A stretch of DNA of 64,000 nucleotides from Deltaproteobacteria bacterium (lineage in GTDB: Bacteria; Desulfobacterota; DSM-4660; Desulfatiglandales; HGW-15), in contig JAGVAP010000142.1 in NCBI GenBank assembly GCA_020060215.1, forward strand, positions 62,001 through 126,000, read 5' to 3'. Both the position numbers and the translations under genes were made by a program. Positions 52,520-60,673 of this stretch are shown in pieces. The notes under the pieces are model-generated. The model saw only the letters and a list, made by a program, of their open reading frames with translations. It did not search any database and had not been told where the DNA came from. Position 1 is the first letter of the stretch, and every line of letters begins with the position of its first letter.

Positions 52520-53560
52520 CTAATACAATTCGCGGTTCCCATTACTATCGATTATGGGAATCTCTCGCATCCATAGTTGCCTTTCCCACCAGCTTCTGTT
52601 GTTCCTATACCAATCTATTGACGTTTTAAGTCCTTCGGACCACTTCGTCGTCGGCTCCCATCCTATGGCAGTTCGTATTTTAGTTATATCTGCGGTGTGG
52701 CGGCCTACCTGTCCAAGGCGATCCCTAATGGTAATAAGAGCATCTTTGTCACTGCCAGGGCGAGTGAGATTGATGATGTCCCTCGCCACCGAAAGGACCG
52801 TCCTGTGCTCCCCTGATCCGACATTGAACACCTGCCCGACCACTTTTTCGGCGGGTGCGTGAAGAAGCATGTCAATCGCCGTGCAATTGTCATCTACGAA
52901 GAGGTAGTCGCGAGCCGCCTCCCCCGTCCCATGGATCTTCAGTTTCTCGTTCAACATCAAGCTGGTTATGAAGCGTGGGATGGCCTTTTCAAGATGCTGC
53001 CTGGGACCGTAATTGTTGAACGGTCGTACAATGACGGCCGGTATGCCATAGGTTGCCCAGTAGGAGTAGACGATCCGGTCTGCGGCCGCTTTCGTGCCGG
53101 CATAAGGGTTTGTCGGGTTCATGGGATGGTTCTCGTCCATCTTCTCCGTAAGGGCTGTCCCATAGACTTCGGAAGTGGATATATGGATGAATCTGCTTAT
53201 TTTGTCGCGGAACTTGCATATTGCATTACATATCGTTTGAGTACCCAGCACATCGCTCTTGACGAATTCAAGGCTGTCGTAAATTGAGCGGGCAACATGT
53301 GTTTCCGCAGCAAAGTGCACGACGAAGTCGGAATGGGAGACAAGGGAATCGATGAGCTCCCCGTTGGTGATGTCTCCATACCAGAATTCAAACCGGTCGG
53401 TAGTTTCTTTCCAAATCGCGACCGGCAGGTTTTCCATCGAAGCGGCGTATGTCAGCTTGTCCACCAGGAAGATCCTGTAGCCAGGGTATTTCTGGAAGAC
53501 ATGTCGTGTAAATGCAGAGCCGATAAACCCGGCTCCACCTGTGATAAGAATCGTCTTCAC
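52520..53560 (-). CDS. dTDP-glucose 4,6-dehydratase-like NAD-dependent epimerase/dehydratase
   Basis: A 346-residue extended SDR. The NAD motif ITGGAGFIGSAF and DKLTYAASMENL strongly resemble RmlB, as do HFAAETHVARSI, STSEVYG, NPYAGTKAAADR (YxxxK), VRPFNNYGPRQHLEKAIPRF and RDYLFVDD. It would make a 4-keto-6-deoxy sugar nucleotide, the substrate class of the DegT aminotransferase in this locus. The family also contains epimerases and decarboxylases, so the exact product is unsure. Confidence 0.88.
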   Translation of the reverse strand: MKTILITGGAGFIGSAFTRHVFQKYPGYRIFLVDKLTYAASMENLPVAIWKETTDRFEFWYGDITNGELIDSLVSHSDFVVHFAAETHVARSIYDSLEFVKSDVLGTQTICNAICKFRDKISRFIHISTSEVYGTALTEKMDENHPMNPTNPYAGTKAAADRIVYSYWATYGIPAVIVRPFNNYGPRQHLEKAIPRFITSLMLNEKLKIHGTGEAARDYLFVDDNCTAIDMLLHAPAEKVVGQVFNVGSGEHRTVLSVARDIINLTRPGSDKDALITIRDRLGQVGRHTADITKIRTAIGWEPTTKWSEGLKTSIDWYRNNRSWWERQLWMREIPIIDSNGNRELY

Positions 53561-53620
53561 GCGTCACCACCTATCTTCTGTAGCGGCAGCAGGAACGCCC
53601 CCATCGGCAAGACTTCCGAT

Positions 53621-54349
53621 CTAACTCTTCTGTCCGCTCTCGTCCGTGCCTCCTTGGACGATGATCTGCAGGCTCTTCTCCCCGCAATTGCAGAGTAAAT
53701 CAACAATAGAAAGATTTGGAATGAAGTCTCCCCATAGTTGCGGGTACGAGGGGCATCGAAACTCCTGGAACTCAAGCAGCATGCCCTTCTGTCGAAAAGC
53801 TTCCTGGCTGTAAAGCATTCGGCCGGCGGCCCCGTTATAGCAGTGGGTCGCACCAAGCTCTTCACAAACAGCGAGGAGCCTCTCTTTGCCGCGCACCGGG
53901 GTCTTTAACTCGCTGCTGAAAATACACTCTGCCTCCAACCCCAAAATATCCATGAACTCATAAATGAGTGCCACATCCAGATCAACCAGAAATTGAAATT
54001 CTGAAGTGATAATTTGTCTGATTCTTTCGTAGACTTCGGTAAAATAGGGCGCCTTCTCGTAATAAGTCCTCAGGGTGTTCAAATGCTTCCATATCCAATC
54101 GCGGTCATATGCAATTCTGACGTCACGTATAACAGTGGAAGTGTTGCTGGCATGGACGGGTACGGTAATATACCGGGCATCTCCTGTGGGGCTCTTGATC
54201 CTGTTTCGATTTCTCCAGTCGAACTTCGTATACTGGGCGTCGTCGAAAATGACATAGACATCAGCCCTGTAAATTTGCTCGAAGAAACCGATCCAGGGCA
54301 GGTAACCCGGCTGAAGCACCATCACCGTTCGACGTCTCTTTTCAGCCAT
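53621..54349 (-). CDS. WbqC family protein
   Basis: A 242-residue protein of the WbqC family: MVLQPGYLPWIGFFEQIYRADVYVIFDDAQYTKFDWRNRNRIK, TVPVH, and GATHCYNGAAGRMLY are diagnostic. WbqC-like proteins occur in O-antigen and flagellin-sugar loci and are thought to condense or modify activated sugar or amino-acid units; the chemistry is not settled. Its start lies 1 base after the upstream radical SAM/SPASM stop, suggesting a shared step. Confidence 0.92.
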   Translation of the reverse strand: MAEKRRRTVMVLQPGYLPWIGFFEQIYRADVYVIFDDAQYTKFDWRNRNRIKSPTGDARYITVPVHASNTSTVIRDVRIAYDRDWIWKHLNTLRTYYEKAPYFTEVYERIRQIITSEFQFLVDLDVALIYEFMDILGLEAECIFSSELKTPVRGKERLLAVCEELGATHCYNGAAGRMLYSQEAFRQKGMLLEFQEFRCPSYPQLWGDFIPNLSIVDLLCNCGEKSLQIIVQGGTDESGQKS

Positions 54350-54350
54350 C

Positions 54351-55334
54351 TCATATCTTCTTGTTCAGCGCGGCGAAGTAGTTGTATGTCCAGGAGCGGT
54401 ATTCCAGGTCGACGCATCCCTTGCAGACAGGCACCAAGGCTCTTTGTCCTCTTAAATGAAAATGTCGCCAGCGGTTCAGGGTTTCTGATTGCCACAATTC
54501 GGCAATAGTGGAATCCACGATATTCCCGAGGGAGGATTCGTTGTAAAGATCCGAGACACAGGCTCGAACGTTGCCCGAAGCATCCACGAAAACACGCTCC
54601 CAGAGAAAAGGGCAGGGTACGTCCTCCGTCAGATAGGCAGCGTATCGTTTGGATCGGGGGACCACTCCTTTGAAGCTGAGCAGTTTTCTTACCAGTACGT
54701 CATCAACCTTCTTCTTCCAGAACTGGACAATGCTGTCCAGGTGTTCTTCATTCGCCTCCTGTTCGATGACGCTTACCATGATGCGGGTGTTGAACTTTCC
54801 CTCATCACGCTGTCTCACGAGTTCCTCAATGTTTCGAAGCACCATGTCGAACGACAAACCCCGTCTTATGGTCTCGTAAAGTCCCTTTGTCGCGGCATCT
54901 GCACTGATCTCGATAGCCCTGATGCCTGCTTTCAGGAGTCGAAGCGATCTGTCCCCGGTCAGAAGGCTCCCGTTTGTGGTCAACGCCACATTCTTATCGA
55001 CTTTCACACGGAGAATGTACTCGATCATCTCTATAGCCTCGGGATGGGTGAGGATCTCGCCGGCCGAAGAAACCCTGACAAGACAACGAGTGTACCGGGC
55101 GCATTCATCAGCCAACTTGCGCAAGGTCGGCCATTTCATAAACCTGTCGGGTCCCTTCAGGGTTGCCGTGAAGCCGGTGGCGGCGTTTGGGCAATGGATG
55201 CACCTTGCATTGCAGACAAAGCTCATGCCGCATACGACCATTTCCGGAAAGACGGCCGACGCTTCGGACCGAAAACCGAAACGCTCAGGCAAATGTTGGA
55301 TGGCTTTGCCGGCGATGTATTCTTTCCTAGACAT
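54351..55334 (-). CDS. Radical SAM/SPASM protein (copy 3)
   Basis: A 327-residue enzyme with the cluster motif in MSFVCNARCIHCPN (Cys41, Cys45, Cys48), VSSAGEILTHPEAIEMIEY and ALTTNGSLL, and a true SPASM ending (CPFLWERVFVDASGNVRACVSD ... NIVDSTIAELWQSE ... VCKGCVDLEY). It is less like copies 1 and 2 than they are to each other. It overlaps the acyltransferase gene upstream by 8 bases and abuts wbqC downstream. Substrate unknown. Confidence 0.9.
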   Translation of the reverse strand: MSRKEYIAGKAIQHLPERFGFRSEASAVFPEMVVCGMSFVCNARCIHCPNAATGFTATLKGPDRFMKWPTLRKLADECARYTRCLVRVSSAGEILTHPEAIEMIEYILRVKVDKNVALTTNGSLLTGDRSLRLLKAGIRAIEISADAATKGLYETIRRGLSFDMVLRNIEELVRQRDEGKFNTRIMVSVIEQEANEEHLDSIVQFWKKKVDDVLVRKLLSFKGVVPRSKRYAAYLTEDVPCPFLWERVFVDASGNVRACVSDLYNESSLGNIVDSTIAELWQSETLNRWRHFHLRGQRALVPVCKGCVDLEYRSWTYNYFAALNKKI

Positions 55335-56001
55335 TGTAGAAAGCTGCGGATTCCAGGTCGAAGGATCCCGTTTTGGGGTTCTGCGCTTTGTACACCGTCC
55401 ACTCCTTGGTGTCTTTCGATATCGTCACTCCTGCGCCGACCACTGTGTATGGCGCAACATTGATCTTTTCCGTTACACAAGAGTTCAAGCCCAAAAAGGC
55501 ATGATTTCCTATTTTCACGTATCCGCCTGTGGAAAAATGGGCTGAGGAGAAAACGTGGTCGCCGATCGCGTTATTGTGAGCGATGTAGCAGCCGCCGCTT
55601 ATCACCGTGTTGTCACCGATCCTAGAAGAGATGTGGATTACCGAGTTCTCGCAGATCAGACAATTTTCCCCCACGGTCACTCCTTCCATGCAAAGCGCCC
55701 TGGAAGAGATATACGTCGCCAGCTTGTACCCCTTGCCTTTCGCCTCATGGTAGAATCTTGCCCGGATATGGTTCATTCTTTTGTACCCGACGGCAATAAA
55801 CATCTGAAACTCTTCCGGGGGATAAGCCGACTCCACTTCCTCGAAAGGCACGATTTCAAACCCCATGAAGTTGCTTTGCCTGATGGCATCCCGTGTCGCA
55901 ACACATGCTGAGACATCGTATTCGGAATCCTTGAGGAAATACCCGATGACGACCTTTGCGAGATCGCCCGTGCCAAAAATCAGAAGAGGCTTCTTCTTCA
56001 A
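55327..56001 (-). CDS. NeuD/PglD-like sugar O/N-acyltransferase
   Basis: A 224-residue protein with an N-terminal Rossmann-like domain (LLIFGTGDLAKVVIGYFLKD) that binds the nucleotide sugar. A left-handed beta-helix of hexapeptide repeats covers about residues 105-195 (GVTVGENCLICENSVIHISSRIG, VFSSAHFSTGGYVKIGNHAF, NVAPYTVVGAGVTISKDT). It would transfer acetyl or another acyl group from CoA or ACP to an amino or hydroxyl group. The nearby FkbH and ACP raise the option of an ACP-linked donor. Confidence 0.9.
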   Translation of the reverse strand: MKKKPLLIFGTGDLAKVVIGYFLKDSEYDVSACVATRDAIRQSNFMGFEIVPFEEVESAYPPEEFQMFIAVGYKRMNHIRARFYHEAKGKGYKLATYISSRALCMEGVTVGENCLICENSVIHISSRIGDNTVISGGCYIAHNNAIGDHVFSSAHFSTGGYVKIGNHAFLGLNSCVTEKINVAPYTVVGAGVTISKDTKEWTVYKAQNPKTGSFDLESAAFYNV

Positions 56002-56033
56002 GGCATAGGTCCTTTCCTTTTCATTTTTCCGCC

Positions 56034-57887
56034 CTACTTCGCGATCTCTTCCACAATCTTCAGAAACTTGGATGACGGGATGTTGATTCTGCCCAGGTCA
56101 GCCACATAAATCCTTTCAGGGCCTGTATCATGGCCTGTCGCAAAACCCATGTCAGGATAGAAGCTCTCAAATGCGCGGTTCTTTTCGGTCGCCCTGTAAC
56201 ATCCAATGACCTTGTCCGCCTGGTTTCTTCCTGCATACTGCAACAGGAAGGAACAAAAGGAGTTCTCGATCTTCCTGCCCAACACTCGGCAGCTCAGAAG
56301 GAAGGTTTCGATTCTCCATTCCTTCTTATCGCTCCTGTCAACGAGCATCATTCCCACCAACCCATAATCCCCAAATCTATCTGATACATAAATCACCGGA
56401 GTGAACCAGTCCGGACTCTTTATCATCCCGTTCAAGGATTCCAGCGAATACCGGATCGTTGTCAGGTTGAACTGGTTCGTTTTCAGAATCAGCTGGTAAA
56501 TGCGTTGGTACTCCCTTTCCTCAGGCGTCTTAATGCGCATCTGTATATCAAGACTTTCCAGAAAATCATCCATGTTTGTTGCGTAATGGTAGAGCCGCTT
56601 CCTCTTTGTCTCCTCGGTATATAGATCGCTTCTCCGCTTGTCTTCTTCGGACAGGAAAAGGGTATTGAGCCTCGAAATACCAGGCAGCACATGGGGTAGA
56701 TCGTCAGGTTGATCAGGCAGCCTGACCGTTAACACTTCGGGGAGGAATCGCTGCATCTTTTCGCATTCTACGGCACTATCGTCCAGAAATATAAAATCAA
56801 AGAGGCCAAGCCCCAGTTCTTCAGATATGTCGGTTATGTTTTGAGTCTTCTCCAGCCAGTTGATCCTTATTACATGGAAGTCTTTCTCCCTGAGGATCAT
56901 GTTGGGGTGTTTCCTGATGGCCTCCATTGCATCTTCGTAGTTGTTCTTGCTGTTGACGGCCAGAAGAATGCCCTGTCTTTTCAGCATCAATAACTGTCTC
57001 TGAAATTCCACGTACAGGTAACCGGGGTACTCCGACCCCAGATGGAGACTCCCTACCCCATCTTCTCCGACGAGCCCACCCCAGAGGCAGTTATCCAGGT
57101 CAAGCACAATGCATTTTGCCCTTGGTCTTGAGAAGGATAGCAGGGCCATGACGATCTTCTTCGCGAGGCAGTAGGAAAATGCATGGGAATAATAGACTTT
57201 CCCCATCTTGAAGAGGGTAGGATCGGTAACATTCCTGTGACCCACGTGAGCGCAGAGCCTATTGAAGTCCAGAACCTGTACTCTTCCGTTGACCGAGAAC
57301 CTTTCCTTTAGCCCCCGATTGAACATCTCCATCTTTTGTTCCGCGTCCGACAGTACATCGAAGAATGGGAAAACATGGGGAATGTGGAAGTCGGAAAGGT
57401 ACAGATTGCATTTGGAGTTTTCCAGAAGCGCCGACGCCAGTTCCTGTATCTCTCCTAGAACATTCTCATGATCCCACTGCCCCGAAGCGATTTCATCCTG
57501 ACGAAGGAAGCCGGCCGGCTCCAAGTGCCAGAAGACGAAATCCGGGTTGAAGCGATAAAGGCTACTTTCCGAGTTGAATATTCCTTGGCGGAATTGTCCA
57601 ATTTCTTCGACGAAGGTATGGACGATCTGTCCTTCCTTGAGTCCTTCAAGGATCAGGTATGAGGCCAAATAGGTCTGTGTCGAGGAACCGAGGAGACCCA
57701 ACCTGTACTGCCGGATGTTCGGGAAATTCTGCTGAATTCCGCCTATACCCTCCCGGATTTTTTTCCCATATCGGTGAACTTCAGAGAACGATGCCGACTC
57801 ATAGCCTGCCAGCACTTCTCTCAAAACAAATCCGGTTCTTTCGGATAACAAGTCAACAAACTGACTGAATTCAAGTTTGATTTGCAT
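56034..57887 (-). CDS. FkbH-like HAD-superfamily protein
   Basis: A 617-residue protein with the FkbH layout: N-terminal SGNH-like region (YRLGLLGSSTQTYL), central HAD phosphatase domain (CIVLDLDNCLWGGLVGEDG; AVNSKNNYEDA; DFIFLDDSAVECEKM), and C-terminal GNAT-like region (IYVSDRFGDYGLVGMMLV, GRKIENSF). FkbH proteins dephosphorylate 1,3-bisphosphoglycerate and load the glyceryl unit on a carrier protein. A dedicated ACP lies two genes upstream in the same transcript. It therefore probably supplies a three-carbon unit to the product of this locus. Met at 57887 is preferred over 57902. Confidence 0.9.
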   Translation of the reverse strand: MQIKLEFSQFVDLLSERTGFVLREVLAGYESASFSEVHRYGKKIREGIGGIQQNFPNIRQYRLGLLGSSTQTYLASYLILEGLKEGQIVHTFVEEIGQFRQGIFNSESSLYRFNPDFVFWHLEPAGFLRQDEIASGQWDHENVLGEIQELASALLENSKCNLYLSDFHIPHVFPFFDVLSDAEQKMEMFNRGLKERFSVNGRVQVLDFNRLCAHVGHRNVTDPTLFKMGKVYYSHAFSYCLAKKIVMALLSFSRPRAKCIVLDLDNCLWGGLVGEDGVGSLHLGSEYPGYLYVEFQRQLLMLKRQGILLAVNSKNNYEDAMEAIRKHPNMILREKDFHVIRINWLEKTQNITDISEELGLGLFDFIFLDDSAVECEKMQRFLPEVLTVRLPDQPDDLPHVLPGISRLNTLFLSEEDKRRSDLYTEETKRKRLYHYATNMDDFLESLDIQMRIKTPEEREYQRIYQLILKTNQFNLTTIRYSLESLNGMIKSPDWFTPVIYVSDRFGDYGLVGMMLVDRSDKKEWRIETFLLSCRVLGRKIENSFCSFLLQYAGRNQADKVIGCYRATEKNRAFESFYPDMGFATGHDTGPERIYVADLGRINIPSSKFLKIVEEIAK

Positions 57888-59295
57888 GTTTCCTGCTATC
57901 ACTGTTTGTCGCTCTTCGCTTCATCCTCTTTACGAGGGAAAAATCAAACCATGCCTTTTTCCTGAATGCCTCCAGTTCCTCAGCCGTATACTCCGGGTTC
58001 TTCAGATTGCTGAGGCTATAGCGAAGCCTGCTCGGGTGAAAACTGCTGGACAGGAGATCGTTTCGAGCACAATAGTCGTATAACTCGGTTCCAGGGAAGG
58101 GGTTTGCAATGAAGAAGTCCACATCGTCAAGATCCAGTTCCTTTGCATACGCCACCGTTTGGTGAATTCCCTCCCAACCTTGGCCGGGGAGTCCGATCAG
58201 GAAATAACCTGTGATGTGGTAGCCCAACTCCCTGGCCTTTGTTATGACGCCCCCAACCATCCCTAGATCTAACTTCTTGTTCATGCGGTCCAGGTGTTCT
58301 TGATCAGAGGACTCGATCGATATGTAGAGTCGCTCAAAGCCGGCTTCCCTCATCAGGTCCAGCATCTCGTCGTCCAGCGTGCTCACCGCAACCCCGTGTG
58401 GATCGGTGAGGGCGATTCCCAATTTTTGTCTGATCAAAGCCTTGCAGAAGTCCTTCCACCTCGGCACATTTGCCGTTGCATGATAATCGACAAACCTGAG
58501 TTCTTCGATGTCATAGGTCCGCTTCAGGAAGAGGATCTCATTGATCATGCTTTCAATGCTCCTCACACGATATCCCTCTCCGGCGATCAGGGATTTGGGG
58601 CAGTAATGGCAGGAGTGAGGACAGCCCCTTGAACCGCAGAAAAGGGCGTATCTCTTTTTTCCATATCTCGAGCCCCGCATCTCGATCGAGAAATAGCCTT
58701 CCATATCGAGAAGGTGATAGGCCGGAGCGGGAATGGAATCCAGCTGTCCAATAGGTTTGCGAGAAGGGGAGGCCACATGGTTTTCGCCTTTCTTGAAGCC
58801 TATTCCTTTGACGCCGGCAAGATCTCCTCCCGAATCGATGCACGACAACAAATCCAGGATGGTGTCTTCTCCCTCCCCCATGACGATGATGTCGCAGTGG
58901 GGATCAGAGAGACATTCCATGGGATTTAGCGATGCAAAACCTCCTCCCACAATCGTGACGATGTCTTTGGAGACATTCTTGGCCGCCTGAGTCGTCTCCC
59001 GGATTTCAAAGATCCTGTTCGAGTGAAGACCTGAGATGCCTACGACAGCAGGGCCGAAATCGCGGATTCTGTCTTCAATCTCCTTTTGCGAAAGTCCATA
59101 CCTGATGAACCCGTCCCGGCGCTTGGATTCATACAGATATCCTTCCCCGAGCAGGACGTCCAGGATCCTGACCTCATGCCCTCTCTGCTCCAGAACCGCC
59201 GCGATGTATGCGAGCCCAAGAGGGATGGAACAGATTTTGATCTCGCTCCGCTCCTCGATGATATTGGCGGGAGGGTTAATAAGCAGGACTTTCAT
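57871..59295 (-). CDS. B12-binding radical SAM protein (copy 4)
   Basis: A 474-residue enzyme with a cobalamin-binding-like domain (KVLLINPPANIIEERSEIK, LGLAYIAAVLEQRGHEVRILDV, VVGISGLHSNRIFEIRE, IVGGGFASLNPMECL, VMGEGEDTI) and a radical SAM core (GSRGCPHSCHYCPKS, Cys225/229/232; IESSDQEHLDRMNKKLDLG; GLPGQGWEG). The end (FSLVKRMKRRAT) is basic. It overlaps fkbH downstream by 17 bases and the methyltransferase upstream by 20 bases, a tightly coupled unit with the ACP. Confidence 0.92.
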   Translation of the reverse strand: MKVLLINPPANIIEERSEIKICSIPLGLAYIAAVLEQRGHEVRILDVLLGEGYLYESKRRDGFIRYGLSQKEIEDRIRDFGPAVVGISGLHSNRIFEIRETTQAAKNVSKDIVTIVGGGFASLNPMECLSDPHCDIIVMGEGEDTILDLLSCIDSGGDLAGVKGIGFKKGENHVASPSRKPIGQLDSIPAPAYHLLDMEGYFSIEMRGSRYGKKRYALFCGSRGCPHSCHYCPKSLIAGEGYRVRSIESMINEILFLKRTYDIEELRFVDYHATANVPRWKDFCKALIRQKLGIALTDPHGVAVSTLDDEMLDLMREAGFERLYISIESSDQEHLDRMNKKLDLGMVGGVITKARELGYHITGYFLIGLPGQGWEGIHQTVAYAKELDLDDVDFFIANPFPGTELYDYCARNDLLSSSFHPSRLRYSLSNLKNPEYTAEELEAFRKKAWFDFSLVKRMKRRATNSDSRKHANQT

Positions 59296-60184
59296 CGACC
59301 GCCGTCTTGTCTCTTCGGGGGTGAACAACACAGCAATAATTCAGGGGGAACCTGTTCTTGTCTCCCACAGTCGCCCGGTCGGCATCGTTCAAGGGAAAAA
59401 GCGAACTCACCGCAAGGAAATCCTCACACACCTCCAATCCAGCCTCCAAAACCTGTTCGAGCGCTTTCGATACACTCGGATAGTGATAAAGATGATCGGG
59501 TTGGGGCATTCTGACAGCAAACGTCAGAAAAGCATGGCCCCCCGCTTTCAATACGGTGTTCACACCCTTCAGATAATACAGGGGATCCTCGATATGCTCG
59601 ACCAACTCTATGAGGGCAACGAAATCATAGGCTCCTCTTTCGAGAAACCGATATCTTTGGTTATGAAAATGGATTCTCTCATTCCTGGCGAGGAGATTCA
59701 GAAATCTGCCTGAGTACGGATTGATGTCATAGGTGTCTACATGAGCGGTTTCGGACATGAAGGCGGCGTCGATTCCGGTCCCCGTACCCACCTCGAGACA
59801 TCTGGATCCCGGCTTGACGTATCGTCGGAATTTCTCCCTGAAATAATGGTGTATTTCAAACCGATGAATCGAGAAAGCGATGCTGAGAAGCAGGAAAAAG
59901 TTGTAGTCCAAGTCGTTAGGAGCACCGGCGAAAGCGGCGGGATACTCCAAGGTTTTCAGGTATTCCCTATGAATTCCGTTCAGTTTGAGGACATACTGGT
60001 AATAGTCTTCGAGCTTTGCTTTGGGATCTACATTGAATGCGTTGCACAGTAGCTGAAAATACCCGAGGAGGTTGATGTACTCGGATCTGAAATCGGTACC
60101 GTACGCCTTTTGAGCATTAGCCCTGCTGAAGGCCAGCAGAGGATATCGCTCGCCGATCAGCTTCTCCAATTCCTCTAAAATCAT
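59276..60184 (-). CDS. SAM-dependent methyltransferase with helical N-terminal extension
   Basis: A 302-residue protein. The C-terminal two thirds hold a class I methyltransferase (RCLEVGTGTGIDAAFMSE, YDINPYSG, LIELVEHIEDPLYYLKGV). About 110 helical residues precede it (LEELEKLIGERYPLLAFSRA, YYQYVLKLNGIHREYLK), possibly for docking to the carrier protein. ATG 60184 overlaps the ACP stop as ATGA, so production is coupled to the ACP. A carrier-bound substrate is inferred from this arrangement. Confidence 0.85.
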   Translation of the reverse strand: MILEELEKLIGERYPLLAFSRANAQKAYGTDFRSEYINLLGYFQLLCNAFNVDPKAKLEDYYQYVLKLNGIHREYLKTLEYPAAFAGAPNDLDYNFFLLLSIAFSIHRFEIHHYFREKFRRYVKPGSRCLEVGTGTGIDAAFMSETAHVDTYDINPYSGRFLNLLARNERIHFHNQRYRFLERGAYDFVALIELVEHIEDPLYYLKGVNTVLKAGGHAFLTFAVRMPQPDHLYHYPSVSKALEQVLEAGLEVCEDFLAVSSLFPLNDADRATVGDKNRFPLNYCCVVHPRRDKTAVDESPAY

Positions 60185-60417
60185 TGGTGATTCACCGAAT
60201 TCAAAAACACCAGTATTTTCTTGATTGAATTCAGTTCGATGGCCTTGTCCACTTCTATGGCTAATCCGTATCTCTCCTGAAGGGCCATGATCAAAGATAC
60301 GTGGGTGAGGGAATCCCACGCTTCCACGTCCATGTAACTGGAATCTACATTCATCTTGGAATCGGGCCCGAAAACCTCATCCAAAGTCTCCCGCAATTCC
60401 TCAAAAGTCACTTGCAT
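60181..60417 (-). CDS. Acyl carrier protein (dedicated)
   Basis: A 78-residue acidic four-helix carrier protein. The phosphopantetheine attachment Ser36 is in the motif EAWDSLTHVSLIMAL, and the later helix IEVDKAIELNSIKKILVFL is typical. It is distinct from a fatty-acid AcpP (which has DSLD) and belongs to the group paired with FkbH-type loading enzymes. First gene of the ACP - methyltransferase - B12-radical-SAM - FkbH unit; a candidate promoter lies about 115 bases upstream. Confidence 0.93.
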   Translation of the reverse strand: MQVTFEELRETLDEVFGPDSKMNVDSSYMDVEAWDSLTHVSLIMALQERYGLAIEVDKAIELNSIKKILVFLNSVNHQ

Positions 60418-60673
60418 GGTTCAGGCGGCATCCTGTCTGTACCCGAATGATCGGGTCCTGAATCAGTTAGGGAAATCGAGCCCTTGAAGGGCTGAACATG
60501 CTGTAAATGGCTTCAAGTTGCCGTAGGGGGTTCTTATACTCGCAACTGATCAAAAGTGCAACCGCATATGAGAAACCTCCGACAGTTTCTATTTGATTCC
60601 TAGAAATAGTTGAATCCAAAGTTTACGTCGATGCTCGGATTTCGCTAAGGATTACGACGGGTTTATGCAAGAA
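60418..60673. other. Intergenic region upstream of the ACP gene
   Basis: The largest gap in the minus-strand array. Besides the candidate promoter at 60533-60561 it contains the inverted repeats CTTGAAG/CTTCAAG (60484-60517), CCCGA/TCGGG (60442-60455), and AGAAAC/GTTTCT (about 60571-60590). The last could be a weak transcription stop for the upstream gene but has no T-run. No coding region. Confidence 0.5.
60533..60561 (-). promoter_or_regulatory. Candidate promoter for the ACP operon
   Basis: On the minus strand TTGCAC (60561-60556), 17 bases, then TATAAG (60538-60533). The -10 is 5 of 6 to consensus; the -35 is weak. Position in the largest intergenic gap of the locus and a leader of roughly 110 bases with a 7-bp inverted repeat support it. 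Motif matching by eye. Confidence 0.4.

Noticed and set aside
53595..53625. CTTCCGATCT near 53607, identical to the end of a common sequencing adapter
   Set aside because: Only 10 bases match and the flanks do not; the neighbouring WbqC and epimerase genes are intact, so contamination is not supported.
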